DNA from: Rhynochetos jubatus
Taxonomy: Eukaryota; Chordata; Aves; Eurypygiformes; Rhynochetidae
Direction: 5' to 3'
Assembly: GCA_027574665.1 (NCBI GenBank)
Contig: CM050651.1
Span: 9,425,501 to 9,489,500 of the forward strand
Length of the DNA: 64,000 bases
Part shown: one piece after another, positions 47,301 through 57,778 of the stretch
Layout of the letters: each line of letters starts with the position of its first letter
Position numbering within the stretch: the first letter of the stretch is position 1
Made by a program: the position numbers and the translations under genes
Notes under the pieces: generated by a model
What the model was told of the DNA's origin: nothing
What the model saw: the letters and a program-made list of their open reading frames with translations, nothing else
The model's database searches: none

Positions 47301-50300
47301 TTTTCTTTTCGGTAGGTGCCCCCTAACTCCGTGTTACGCCGTGCCCAGTTCTTTCCGTTGGCAATTCCTGTGTGAGTTGTAATGGCTAATCCAAAATGAA
47401 ATTCCAGCTGAAGAAATCCGTTTCTTTGGGCTGTGTGTAAAGGCAGCTGTTTTAGGTCGGCACTGTAGGCAGTTCATTTTGGAATTTGCTGGCTGGCATA
47501 GACTCAGGCACGAAAGGACGAGGACAGAAGAGATCCTGGGGAATCTGCAGGATTTAATGCCAGTGGTCTGAAAGGATGCTGTGCAAACTCCCAGCATTTC
47601 ACAGAGCAGCGGGCAGCCTGACCAGTTACCTCTTTCCTTAGGTTTTCTGTGGGAAGCGCAGGCTTTCCCTTGCGCTCCTCTCCCTCCCGCAGGCTTTGTG
47701 TGGAACCTGGTTCGGTTGCGCGCAAAGATAACGTTGACTTGAGTCCCGCACTTCCGACTGGATGTGTTTCTGCGGTTCTTAATCAGCGCGACCTTATACA
47801 CACAACTTTTGGGTTGCCCTGACATTTAGATTCCGGTGCATAGTTTTATGGAAAGGTGATCTGGAACTTGTTTGTTGAAGTAAAGCCATTTTCTGGAGAG
47901 CGTGTTGTGTTCCGCTTGCTGGAAATGTCATCCCAGCTGCTGGGAAGGTACTGTGGCTTCAACGTCCTCTCGCTATTGTTGATGCTTGCTGTGTCCTGTA
48001 CCTTTCTGATGTGAACAGAAGAGACTCTCAGGTCTGTGGCAGGGCTCTGGTTTTCACATGGCTTAAAATAAGAGTGCAATCCATTTAGTGTGTTGTGAAG
48101 AACAACCGTCGCCACCACACGCCTTTTGGGGGTCATATCCTGGTTGAGATCCCTTTCCCAGTGAGCCCAGCATGGTGGAGATTCATGGTCTGATGAGAAC
48201 CCCCTGGGAAGTCACAGGGTTACTTGTGAGATGGCTTGATTGAAAACCCTCCAAGGATAAAACTTGGCAAAATAGGGTGAAACTTGGGCTCTTGAGATAC
48301 CAGCCTGGTGGGAAAGTCTGAACACTGGAATATTTTGGGTGTTCATTACCCTTTAAAGGCACTGGCAGTCAAGCATGGCATTACAGTCCAAACTTCAGGT
48401 TCATGTACATAACTTCTTATGCCTTCATGAAACGAGCGTAAGGTGCAGAGGATAGGCATCAACTTCATTGCTTAAACATCTTTCCAAACGGTTTTCTCCA
48501 AAACATCTGTCAGAGCAATATTCAAAATACGACTGATTGTGCTAGTGGCTCATCCCCCGGGTGTGATTTAAGCTGCAGACAGTTTGCATAGTAAACAACG
48601 TGGCTCTGATTACCTGCTGTGATGCATACTGTAGCAAAGGTGCAGTGGTAAAAGCAGTGCTTCCCTTTGGCTTACATGAAAAACCCCACCCAAAACAGTG
48701 CCCGACTTTTCTGTTCGTAACAAGGTGTAAGTAGCGTGACTTCTCTCCGTGTGGTGTGTGGCCCACGAGACGGGATTTGCCTGCTGTGGAGTTGTTTACT
48801 GAGAACTGGCTGAAGTTCAAGACAACCGGAATAAAACTGAGAGCTCGAATGTGAATTCACAAAGATGGCTTTTGATAGCCAGGTATTGGAATTAGAAAGT
48901 GAAGGGCTGATTATATGTTCTGTAATTAGTACCGTAAATCAGCATTCTGAAGTGTTCTAACTTGATATTTTATAGAATAGTTTTGTTAAAAAGGGCATAG
49001 AAGCAATCGGTCCCCACGGAATTACCTGTTTTGGGAGCGTGGTTTTACACATCTCTGAGACCCTGGTGCGGGACTTGTTACTGCGGTGCAGCTGGGGACC
49101 TGTGTCTTACAGGTACGTCAGGGCAGAGCTTTGCTGCAGAGCCGGTGGCGCGCAGTGCTGGATGAGACTGCAGGCAAGGACTCGTGCTCCAGCACACCTG
49201 TGCCTCTCTCTGACACCTGGTGCAACGGAAGCAGTCTCCCCGTGCTGAAGTTGTTTTACACTCTTCAGTTGTTTAATATTTCAAAGTTCCACATCTAGAA
49301 AAGTGCGCAGATTTAAAAGTCAGTTTATTTGTATATAAATGAGAAAAATTAACATTTTGAAGTAAAAAAAGAAAAAAAAAAGGTCAGTGGCAGGTAAAAC
49401 AGAATAAAGCAGGAATGGGAATGCTGTCTTCCCAGTGTCCTAACCCTGAGTTGTTCTGCATTTGTTCTGAGCCCTTTTCGCTGACAAACCCCACAGAGTC
49501 CCTTTTGGCTCCCTCTAATCTCTCTTCTGTCCCGTCAGACACCCGGTTCTCGGTGCGCTTTCCTGTTTCCCAGCCTTCGCTTGTGCTGCAGGCTGGATTA
49601 CAGTCTCTTTCCCGGCCTATACAGCTCCGGTCTGAAAAACCTTTTCTCTCTAGCGCTCGCCCCGATGCTGCCAAACCGCTGTGCAACCTCGGTTCCTTCT
49701 GGAGGCTCCCCGGCATCAGCCAGGGCTGGGCACAGCTTGTATTGCTGCCCAGCGACAGGAACGTAGTTCTGTGACCTAAACCAAACTGAACGGGCGCTTT
49801 CTACCGTAGCGCGTTACTCTGCTTCTACAACGCGTTTTTCCTTGAATCGCGTGTGGGAGGCTGCACATCTCACTCCGTTTCCAACAGAAAGCCAGTGCTG
49901 CTTTTCATTAGGCTGTCAGTCCTGCTGGTGGTGGTGTGATGGAGAGCGGGCTGCCATGTGTGGCTGACAGGGCGGGCATGGGCTCCACATGACCGGGGTG
50001 TTTTTAAGAGTAGGTTAGAATACGTCAGGAACGGGAGATTCTAGCTGGTCCTGCCCTGAGGCTGGGGACTGGCTGGATTCGTGAACTCTTTCCCAGGATT
50101 CTTGTCATAATCTTGGACTGCAGTGACTGCGATAAATGTGTGATGCATCCATGCATAACAGCGTGTTCCAGGAACGAATCATCTGTGTCACACGCACAAG
50201 AACGACAGAAGTATAAACAAGCTTATTTTCCCTACTGTTAGCGTGCTGCAGGGAGGCTGGTTTTTTCCTTCTGTTTTGCCGCTCTAAAAGCATGTCGCCG

Positions 50301-52479
50301 TGTTTAGTGATCCTCACAGGGGCTGGGGGAGAACTGAGCTTTCTCTCCTTAGCTCTTCTGTTCTTTCCAGAACATACCAAGGACTTTCAGACTGGCTGAA
50401 TACAGGTTCCTCAGGACCTGCGAGGCTTTCTGAAGGCAGACGGGGGGTCCTTGAGTGAAAAGAAACACTGAAGTACTTCGTAGGCTGGCGAGCAGCTCGC
50501 TGCTGTGTCACGGGGTCGGAGCACTGGTACTCGAGGGCACAGCGTCCGGGCTCCCTGAGCAGTCGGTGCTGTCCAGGTCATGAAAGAACCGATGTGTTAC
50601 GAAGATTAGGCAGAATAGACATAAGGACTGACTGGGTTACAGCCAGAACAGTGGGATGAAATGAAGCCAGGTACAACATTTAGGATGAATATTTAGGGTG
50701 ACGTTTCCTCCTGATGAGAACTGCTGTGTAAATGGCTTCCTGGGGAGCACTGAAACCTCACTGCTGGGCCTGCTTTAGAATCGGGCTGGACGAAAAGCTG
50801 CTAACAGTACGATAAAGAAAACCACCCTTTGTTAAGAGAGAGGGATGCATTCCGAGGACTTTTCCCTGCTTAGGGCCAGTGATGGAGCTTTCCAGTAGCC
50901 TGAATGAGGAGCCCTACATTAGTTTGGTGTCATTCCTTCATTGCTCCATCGTGTCCTTTTTAGGAAAGCTTGTGGCAGGAAGGCTGCAGCCTCCGAGGCT
51001 GCCGGAGCACCTGGGACACAGCCCCGGAACAGGACGTAGATGCCAGCAGCGTGAGGCCGTGCTGACGGACTGCTGGCCACATCAACAGGGGAAGCTTTAC
51101 TTACGCAGCTCTAACAAGGACTGTCATTAAATGTGTAACCTCGGATACTCATCAACGGATTTCATGTCAGATTCAGGGCTGTGCTTGCTGTACTGCTTGT
51201 TGAAAGCTTTGATGCTGAAGGCCTGTTTTTAACACACAGTAGACCTACCTATTAGGAAAGATTGCCACTTTCAAGCTCTTCTAGTGGTGACGAGTGGCCG
51301 TTCTACCAAATAAATTTATCATGTGCTTAGTTTCGTGCAATTTTAGAAAGCAGACTTGAACGCCGTGAACAGCGTTGTTCTAGAGTGAAGTGACTGTCCT
51401 TCAGGACGGACATTTTATTACTGGCGTGCCGGTACGGTTACTCAGCGATACGGCCGTTACAACCTGCGGTGGCAGTGTTAGGGTAGTGACCTCACTACGG
51501 GGCACACAGGACATCTTCCCTCTGCTGCTGCTTGCGCTTTGGCCACCTTCGTGGGAACGAACGGCTGGTACGCTAAGAAGGAACCGACACTGAAGTTCAG
51601 TGGTTTTGAAGTCAGCGTTACAGAGTGTGACTAGCTAATGTACCACGGGTAACATCAGCCTTTTGGAGACGTGTTCCCCAACAGCCGTGCAGGTTTGCGC
51701 GCCTCTTCTGTTGACGTCACTTTTTGACATTCCCCCACACCTAGTGCTTTCAACAATACGTATTGTATCAAAATTCTTTAAGTGCATCTCTTCTAGATCT
51801 TTCCTTTGACTTAGTTTCCCAGTCTTTTCCTCTCAAATACTGTAGGAGTAATATTTTATTTTGTTGCAACTGTCCATAAAACCTGTACGTGGTACAGGAA
51901 TGTAAACAGCCCCTCTGTTTCAGTGCTATGAGCTGGGATGTTTCCCCCGGTGCTGTAGTAGCATGATTTCAGCAGTCATTAGGATGATATGTACTGTTGC
52001 ATTTGCTTTCTCATGCCTACCTAGGAGTCTCCTGGGAAGATCCAGGAGTCTGTGAACACAGCTCCCGTCACATCTCTTACAGCGTTTTGTTGACTTTGTT
52101 ATACTTGGTTAGTTCTGCAGAAAGCTGTTTATATAGTCCCACTTACTCTGGGATATTCTATCCTTGAGAGGGAGCACTTGGATTTTAATTATTTGGCAGA
52201 AGAATCGCAAATAAGTGTGGTGTTAATTCAAGTCCCATGTTTAATTGAACTCTGTGGGCATATTAGCTTGCAAACTTAAAATCAAAATAAAAAGAAACAC
52301 TGGGGTGTTTTTTCCAAGAGCTGTTCTAGGCATACGCTTCTTGTTTTTTTCCTCCCCTATCCCTCATCCTTGTTTCTTCTATTTTCTCTCTGATATCACC
52401 TTTGATACATTTGGATATAGTGAAGAAAACAGCTCACTAGTTTGTAATAATTAAACATGTGTTGTGATCTGTATCAGCC
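44380..52479. other. Intergenic sequence, no gene supported
   Basis: About 8 kb with only short, unrecognised open frames (largest about 160 codons at 47334-47825 minus). A pure T run occurs near 44500, and an A-rich run near 49360-49381. No repeat family was identified. Confidence 0.55.
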
Positions 52480-52735
52480 ACAGAATCACAGAATGGTTTG
52501 GGTTGGAAGGGACCTTGAAGCCCATCCAGTTCCAACCCCCCTGCCGTGGGCAGGGACACCCTCCACTAGACCAGGTTGCTCCAAGCCTCATCCAGCCTGG
52601 CCTTGGACACTTCCAGGGATGGGGCACCCACAGCTTCTCTGGGCAACCTGTCCCAGTGCCTCCCCACCCTCTCCAGGAAGAACTTCTTCCTGATATCTAG
52701 TGTAAATCTCCCTGCTATCAATTTAAAGCCATGGG
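52480..52735 (-). mobile_element. CR1 LINE 3' fragment (minus strand)
   Basis: It opens with CAGAATCACAGAATGG, the reverse complement of the CR1 3' octamer end. It then follows the standard CR1 3' sequence, including GGTTGGAAGGGACCTTGAAG, TCCAGCCTGGCCTTGGACAC and AAGAACTTCTTCCTGATATC. It is severely 5'-truncated. Its sequence is close to canonical and to the copy at 60283, so it is younger than the intronic copy at 23167. It ends about 540 bp before the provirus. Confidence 0.93.
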
Positions 52736-53267
52736 CAAGGGTGAGATCTGAGCACAGCTGTGTTGGACGTCTCGTTCTGCCAACGGGAGTGGAGGGGATG
52801 AAGCACGGCAGTGTGCAGCCCGCGTTGGGCAGCACTGGGGCAGAGGGAGCAGGCCCAGCCTGGAGCTGCCCCGACAGGCTGCAGAGAGGGCACGAGAGAA
52901 CCTTGCTGTCTGCCATCTGCCTAGGCTTGGGCATCTTTTCTTGTGTGTGGTGGTTTTTTTTTTCCTTTTAGCTATTGAAAAACATATAAACAGATACATT
53001 TTAGACAGAGAAGAGTTAGTGGCATGCGTTAAGTTTTTCCAAATAGCTTTGCTAGCTATAGAGAAAGATATATGTAGCAGAGGATCTGCACAGACAGGAT
53101 CATAACCAGATGGGGATCTTTGTCTGTTTATATTTCCCCTTTACACTTTGAGTGATGTACTCAAATATTATGGTAAAGACATTTGCATAACTGAGTGAGG
53201 ATGGGCTATTTCTTTCTATCAGACTGACATAGGATCACTTTCTTGGCTTTGACTTTCATTCAGTTTT

Positions 53268-53273
53268 AATGTG
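53268..53273 (+). repeat. Target-site duplication, left copy (AATGTG)
   Basis: AATGTG directly precedes the 5' LTR and recurs directly after the 3' LTR at 58096-58101. A 6-bp duplication is the size made by alpha- and betaretroviral integrases. It shows that the element is one insertion with both original ends kept. Confidence 0.9.
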
Positions 53274-53764
53274 TGTGGGATTCCCCTAGGTATACGAGAT
53301 ATATATATATATATGTGTGTGCAGTGCTTGAAAAGGCTAACTGAAGGTCAGTCGCATAAGAAGTCAATCATGGGGCAATTGAAAATTTTCTATGAGCGCT
53401 ATCTTATGTAACTGAGCTATGGGTAACACGTGCTTTGCGCATAGTGAGTTACAGATGAAAAACTGGCGGCGTGCAGTCTGCCAACAATGATGATATTTAC
53501 TCCAGAGATAAAGCTAATGCGTGCATATGTGATCAGTGTTCTCTGTCCTCTGTTTCACATCCTGTTTTGCTGTTACACTGTCAGTCTGCTCTTGTATTGA
53601 TTCCAAATGTTGATTAATGTGGTCTGGCAACAAAGGAAGATTCATGACTGGAAAATTCCACGAACCCAGACAGATGATATAAAGAGGCAAAGAGCTTCAA
53701 AATAAAGAGACATGCTTGAACCTTCAGATTGAATGTGTGTCTGTCTCGCGTCACTGATGCAACA
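53274..53764 (+). mobile_element. 5' LTR (491 bp)
   Basis: It starts TGTGGGATTCCCC and ends GATGCAACA. It contains an (AT)8 microsatellite (53299-53314), a TATAAA box at 53678 and an AATAAA signal at 53701. TATA and poly(A) signal are only about 20 bases apart, implying a very short R region, as in alpharetroviruses. Compared with the 3' LTR it keeps an extra block (about 53571-53695). Confidence 0.93.
53678..53683 (+). promoter_or_regulatory. LTR TATA box (TATAAA)
   Basis: TATAAA in the 5' LTR predicts transcription starting about 25-30 bases later, near 53705-53712, just after the AATAAA. The matching box is missing from the 3' LTR because of its internal deletion. Confidence 0.7.
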
Positions 53765-53766
53765 AG

Positions 53767-53784
53767 TGGTGACCCCGACGTGAT
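53767..53784 (+). promoter_or_regulatory. Primer-binding site for tRNA-Trp
   Basis: TGGTGACCCCGACGTGAT lies two bases after the 5' LTR. It is complementary to the 3' end of tRNA-Trp, the reverse-transcription primer used by the avian leukosis/sarcoma group. Betaretroviruses usually use a lysine tRNA, so this is informative about ancestry. Confidence 0.93.
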
Positions 53785-53921
53785 TCGACATATCGGGAGA
53801 AAAGTGCCTTTTGATTGAGAGCAGCCGAGGACAAAGCACAAGGACGAACAAGAAGATCGGCTGGACCAGTGACGGGCGCCGCTGAAAGTCTTAGTGGTAC
53901 CAGGTGAGCGGCTTGCTTATT
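53785..53921 (+). promoter_or_regulatory. Retroviral leader with candidate splice donor
   Basis: This 137-base leader separates the primer site and the gag ATG. CAG|GTGAGC at 53904 is a strong consensus donor and could make a spliced env message. Packaging signals normally reside here but cannot be read from sequence alone. The in-frame GTG at 53904 is part of this donor and is not taken as the gag start. Confidence 0.6.
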
Positions 53922-55877
53922 ATGGGCTCTACTGTATCAGTGGAAGTGAAGGCTGTATTAGCGATTCTTTTGACTTTAGCCCAGAAACACGATATTCCCC
54001 TTAAGGAAAAAGATGTTCTGGATTTGCTATTATGGGGGCAACGGCGGAATGTTTTGTTGGGCATGGAAGATGTTTTCAAAGAAGAACGGTGGCAAAAGCT
54101 TGGTGAGGAACTGTGGGAATCTGTGCAGGTGGGCACGAAGGAGGCAATTGTTCTTAGTCAGGTTTGGCATATGGTTAATAAGCTGATGACAACCACGCGA
54201 AAAGAATCAGAAATAATGGAGGCGGCTGAGAAGGCATTGGGTTATGGATCCAAAGCTGATGAAACTGCTAGTATGAGTGATAAATTAGCCGATGTGGTTG
54301 CTCTGCCGGCTAATGTTAGGGAAGCTCGGTCATTGTTTGAGATTCCATTGCCTCCTGATTTTTTGGATGCACCGATGGATCATGAAATGCCCTCCGCGCC
54401 TCCCCTTGATTCTTCACCTTCGCCAGGCAAGCTTCCGCTGTTACCTGATAGCATGGAACCTATGGACATGATTCAACAGCTCAAGGAAGAGGAAGCAGAA
54501 TTGAAGAAACAGGCAGATGATCTTCAGTTGGAAGGTGTTAGACAGAAGTTAAATTTGGCCCACTTAGGTGGAAAATTACAAGATGTGATAAGACAGCAGT
54601 CGAAATTGATAGGAGATTTGTATTATCGGTTAAGTCAGCAGGCTGGTCCTGCGGGAACTGGTGGAGGACACGATGACCCCGATCGGGTGTCACACGTAAA
54701 AACTCAGACTCCTGAGGTGGGACAAAAATGGCATGGTATTATACGGGACGCCATAGTTGATGGAGAATTTATAGGGCCACTGAAGCCATACCCTGTCAAC
54801 ATTCAGCCGGGCGCCGGCGGTGCGGAGATAAAGGAGTGGCAACAGTTTGATTGGCAGCTGTTAGATCGCTTACAGAAGGCAATCATGGAATATGGTCTTG
54901 ATAATGCTTATGTTCGAAATTTGATTGATGTTATTTTTTCACAGAATATATTAACACCTCATGACATTGATACCTTGACCTCGCTTATCTTGTCACCTCT
55001 GCAAAAATTGGTGTTTAAGGATGATTGGAAGCGGCGTATCGATGTGGCACTTATTCAGGGTTTAGATTTGAGGGATGAAGATCCACTTAAAACGGCTACA
55101 GCTGATATGCTTTTAGGACAGGGTGCATTTGCACATCCTAGGGCGCAAGCGCGTCTTCATCGGCGCATTCTGCAACAAAGTCAAGCTTTGGCCGCTGCAG
55201 CCTTAAAAGCATTGCAGATCTCTGCTACCGTAACACCACCTTATACTAAAATCGTGCAACAGCCTAATGAGCCCTTTGCTGCCTTTCTGGATCGGTTGCG
55301 CGCCTCAGTAGAAAAATCTCCTAATCTGGCCTCTGACGCGAAGCATGCCGTAATGTTAGATCTCGCTGTCCAAAATGCTAATGAGGTGTGCAAGCGAATT
55401 CTTGCCACGTTACCCAAGACGGCAGGATTAGTGCAAATGATGGAGGCCTGTTCCCGCGCTGATATGGTAGCAGAGCAAGACAAGGTTAACCTCTATGCGC
55501 AAGCACATGCAAAGGCCTTGGCAGCGGCATTACAACCTGCTTTTCGACGGAATAGCTCTCGGCAACGAATGGGGGTGTGTTTTTTGTGTGGGATGAAAGG
55601 TCATTTTAAAAGGGATTGTCCTAAGATGAGAAATAATGTTATTTGTACTCGTTGTCAACGCCCTGGTCATGTAATGTCAGAATGTCGTGCTCGATTTCAT
55701 AAAAATGGGCAATCTTTGTCCTCAGGAAACGTGATGACGAGCGCCAGAAAGGGGGGCGTGCCAACACAGAATACCCTATCCAACAGGGACTCCCGAGCTT
55801 CCAAATACAGTTGGACTCCGAATGTTCTGGATGCTTGGGTCAACTCCGGGGGGAAACCCTCGGGAGTGCAGGAGTAG
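53922..55877 (+). CDS. gag: Endogenous retroviral Gag polyprotein, intact (651 aa)
   Basis: Gag forms the inner structural shell of the particle (matrix, capsid, nucleocapsid). The ATG at 53922 is chosen because it gives MGSTVS, an N-myristoylation signal. Visible parts are: matrix, about residues 1-150; a PSAPP late-domain motif at 157-161, expected to recruit Tsg101; a charged heptad-like coiled region, about 183-239; capsid from about residue 291 (PVNIQPG); the major homology region at about 447 (QPNEPFAAFLDRL); and two CX2CX4HX4C zinc knuckles at residues 553-566 and 575-588. The reading frame is uninterrupted, unlike the rest of the provirus. Pro follows in the -1 frame and overlaps the 3' end. 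The layout is betaretrovirus-like. Confidence 0.92.
   Translation: MGSTVSVEVKAVLAILLTLAQKHDIPLKEKDVLDLLLWGQRRNVLLGMEDVFKEERWQKLGEELWESVQVGTKEAIVLSQVWHMVNKLMTTTRKESEIMEAAEKALGYGSKADETASMSDKLADVVALPANVREARSLFEIPLPPDFLDAPMDHEMPSAPPLDSSPSPGKLPLLPDSMEPMDMIQQLKEEEAELKKQADDLQLEGVRQKLNLAHLGGKLQDVIRQQSKLIGDLYYRLSQQAGPAGTGGGHDDPDRVSHVKTQTPEVGQKWHGIIRDAIVDGEFIGPLKPYPVNIQPGAGGAEIKEWQQFDWQLLDRLQKAIMEYGLDNAYVRNLIDVIFSQNILTPHDIDTLTSLILSPLQKLVFKDDWKRRIDVALIQGLDLRDEDPLKTATADMLLGQGAFAHPRAQARLHRRILQQSQALAAAALKALQISATVTPPYTKIVQQPNEPFAAFLDRLRASVEKSPNLASDAKHAVMLDLAVQNANEVCKRILATLPKTAGLVQMMEACSRADMVAEQDKVNLYAQAHAKALAAALQPAFRRNSSRQRMGVCFLCGMKGHFKRDCPKMRNNVICTRCQRPGHVMSECRARFHKNGQSLSSGNVMTSARKGGVPTQNTLSNRDSRASKYSWTPNVLDAWVNSGGKPSGVQE
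55751..55757 (+). promoter_or_regulatory. Candidate gag-pro -1 frameshift site (GGGGGGC)
   Basis: In the gag frame this reads G GGG GGC, matching the X XXY YYZ rule. The -1 frame is open from here into the dUTPase. Downstream lie a short CCCT/AGGG hairpin (55774-55788) and a 9-bp complementary pair (55789-55797 with 55859-55867) that could form a larger stem or pseudoknot. The spacing is longer than usual, so the call is tentative. Confidence 0.5.
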
Positions 55878-56564
55878 ATTTAGAAGTAGCATATGATGTA
55901 AATTTGCTGAATGATCAGGTTCAAATTGCAGAATCCACTGTCACTGCACCGTTAGGATATGGCCTTAGTGCCCTGTTAATTGGTAGATCTTCAGTATCCG
56001 CTCAGGGCATTTTTATTTTACCGGGATTGATCGATGCGGATTATGAAGCTATAATTAAAATAATGGTGCGTGCCCTTTTTCCTCCGGTAGTAATTAAGAA
56101 GGGGACAAAGATTGCCCAATTTATTCCATTTTGAAGTTCTGTGCCCTTTACAAAAAATGTCGTTCGTGGTCAACAAGGATTTGGATCCACTAACGATCCT
56201 TCTGTATTTTTCTCCATTCCCGTGAAGAACGGAAGATTGACGAGAAGAGTATCGTTTATGGCAGATGATGGGTTTTCCTTTATCTTGTTAATGCTTTTGG
56301 ATACAGGAGCCCGATGTTAGCATAATCCCGAAGAAATTATGGCCCTCTACTTGGCCATCGACTCCTGTAGATGTTACTATTCAAGGTATGGGAGGTCAGC
56401 AAACTACTGTAATTAGTACTGATTACATTACTGTTAAGGATCAACAAGAACCACATTTAGTGGCTCGTATACGGCCCTTTATAGTAGATACTGATATTGC
56501 CTTGCTGGGTCGAGACTGTTTGCCTCAATGGGGCGTAACTCTTCAAACGCCGCCTTTTTTGTAG
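55757..56564 (+). pseudogene. pro: Retroviral pro region: dUTPase domain plus broken protease
   Basis: The first part, in the -1 frame relative to gag, is a dUTPase-like domain (AGVDLE motif near 55870, then LPGLIDADY and GTKIAQFIP). Such domains sit at the start of pro in betaretroviruses and hydrolyse dUTP. A TGA at 56132-56134 interrupts the frame. The aspartic-protease part follows with the active-site motif LDTGA (Asp codon at 56300). Just after it an apparent extra base near 56312 shifts the frame and creates a TAG at 56318. The shifted frame continues to a family-like LLGRD motif and a natural stop at 56562. Two independent lesions make this inactive. Confidence 0.85.
56555..56561 (+). 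promoter_or_regulatory. Candidate pro-pol -1 frameshift site (TTTTTTG)
   Basis: T TTT TTG is in the pro frame and lies directly before its stop codon (TAG at 56562). The -1 frame then continues straight into the RT coding region. This fits the classic slippery heptamer and the position expected for betaretrovirus-like pro-pol expression. Confidence 0.6.
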
Positions 56565-57118
56565 CGGCCACTGCCCTACGACAGCTAACTGATCCGGTGC
56601 CCTTACAATGGGAAAGAGTGGAACCGGTTTGGGTGGAGCAGTGGCCGCTATCCTCGGAAAAGCTGTCACATTTACAAATGTTAGTAGATGAACAATTTGC
56701 AGTGGGACACTTAGAAGAATCTTTTAGTCCTTGGAACACGCCTGCGTTTGTTATTCAGAAAAAATCGGGGAAATGGCGACTTTTGCAAGATCTAAGGGCT
56801 GTTAATGCTGTCATGAAACCTATGGGAGCCTTGCAGCCTGGATTGCCTACGCCTACGATGATACCTAGTAATTGGGAGATTGTTGTTATAGATTTGAAGG
56901 ACTGCTTTTTTACAATTCCTCTTCACGAAAAGGACAAAGAGAAATTTGCCTTCTCTGTCCCTTTACTCAATAAACAAGCGCCGTATAAAAGATACCAATG
57001 GAAGGTACTCCCACAAGGAATGAAAAATTCTCCAACTATATGCCAATATTTTGTTGCTGCAGCTTTGGTGCCTGTACGGCATCGTTTTCCTGATTATTTA
57101 ATTTACCATTATATGAAA
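56561..57118 (+). pseudogene. pol: Truncated retroviral pol (N-terminal reverse transcriptase)
   Basis: This is the fingers and palm part of a reverse transcriptase. It shows [11 protein letters not shown], the first catalytic Asp in [10 protein letters not shown] (codon at 56891) and the LPQGMKNSP motif. The sequence stops being RT right after the Tyr-Met of the expected Tyr-Met-Asp-Asp active site (57110-57115) and runs into env-derived sequence. The rest of RT, RNase H and integrase are deleted. No polymerase activity is possible. Confidence 0.9.
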
Positions 57119-57717
57119 TACAAGGCCGAGGGCCAAGAATAAGAAAGCGAGCGCTCTCTGTTATAACTGAAAACTGTACAGATGATGTTGTCATATGGGG
57201 ACAACCGACGATAACCGCCCTTTCCTTTTTTTTGCCATATATACCTATAATACATTTAGCCTCTGTTACCCGTAATTTAATGTGCTGGGCTGGGAAGCAA
57301 TTCAATCTTACGTCGCATATTCTGTATGAAATGGCAACAGAAATGGATAGTATTAGGAAAGCTACTTTACAAAATAGAGCTGCAATAGATTTTTTACTTC
57401 TAGCACATGGTCATGGGTGTGAAGATTTTGCTGGAATGTGTTGTTTTAATTTAACTGATCGAGCCCAGTCCATCCATGACAAACTTCGGAAAATGGAAAA
57501 CAATATGGGAAAACTGTTGGGAGTGGAATAACCCCTTTGATGATTGGCTAAATTCCTTAAATCTTGGTAGTTGGTGGAGAATGATTCTTAAGTATGCACT
57601 GTTCATGTTAGCGATTGTTATCTTAATTTTGGTGATTTTTCCGTGTATGATACAATGTGCCTTATCTATATTCCAAAATATTGCAAAAGGTATCGCTATT
57701 AAACAAAAAGGGGGAAT
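57119..57717 (+). pseudogene. env: Retroviral env remnant (transmembrane subunit), frameshifted
   Basis: After the deletion junction the frame shows a furin-like RIRKR at 57136-57150, marking the surface/transmembrane boundary. It then has an LQNRAAIDFLL heptad/immunosuppressive-type segment and a CX6CC motif (Cys codons at 57418, 57439 and 57442), typical of alpha- and gamma-type TM subunits and not of true betaretroviral env. The frame ends at a TAA near 57529. The membrane-spanning segment (LAIVILILVIF) continues in another frame from about 57520, so a small indel lies near 57525. The whole surface subunit is missing. It is not functional as an entry protein. Confidence 0.87.
57705..57716 (+). 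promoter_or_regulatory. Polypurine tract
   Basis: AAAAAGGGGGAA immediately precedes the 3' LTR start, as required for plus-strand DNA priming in reverse transcription. Confidence 0.88.
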
Positions 57718-57739
57718 TGTGGGATTCCCCTAGGTATAC

Positions 57740-57778
<39 letters not shown>

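Noticed and set aside
52457-52999. Open frames of 78-131 codons
   Set aside because: They derive from the CR1 3' untranslated fragment. The same peptide recurs from the CR1 copy at 60203-60475.
53904-53921. In-frame GTG upstream of the gag ATG as an earlier start
   Set aside because: The GTG is part of a consensus splice donor, and the ATG at 53922 gives the expected myristoylation signal.
55851-55857. GGGAAAC as the gag-pro slip site
   Set aside because: It is read GGG AAA C in the gag frame, so the heptamer is out of register for a -1 shift. The G GGG GGC at 55751 is in register.
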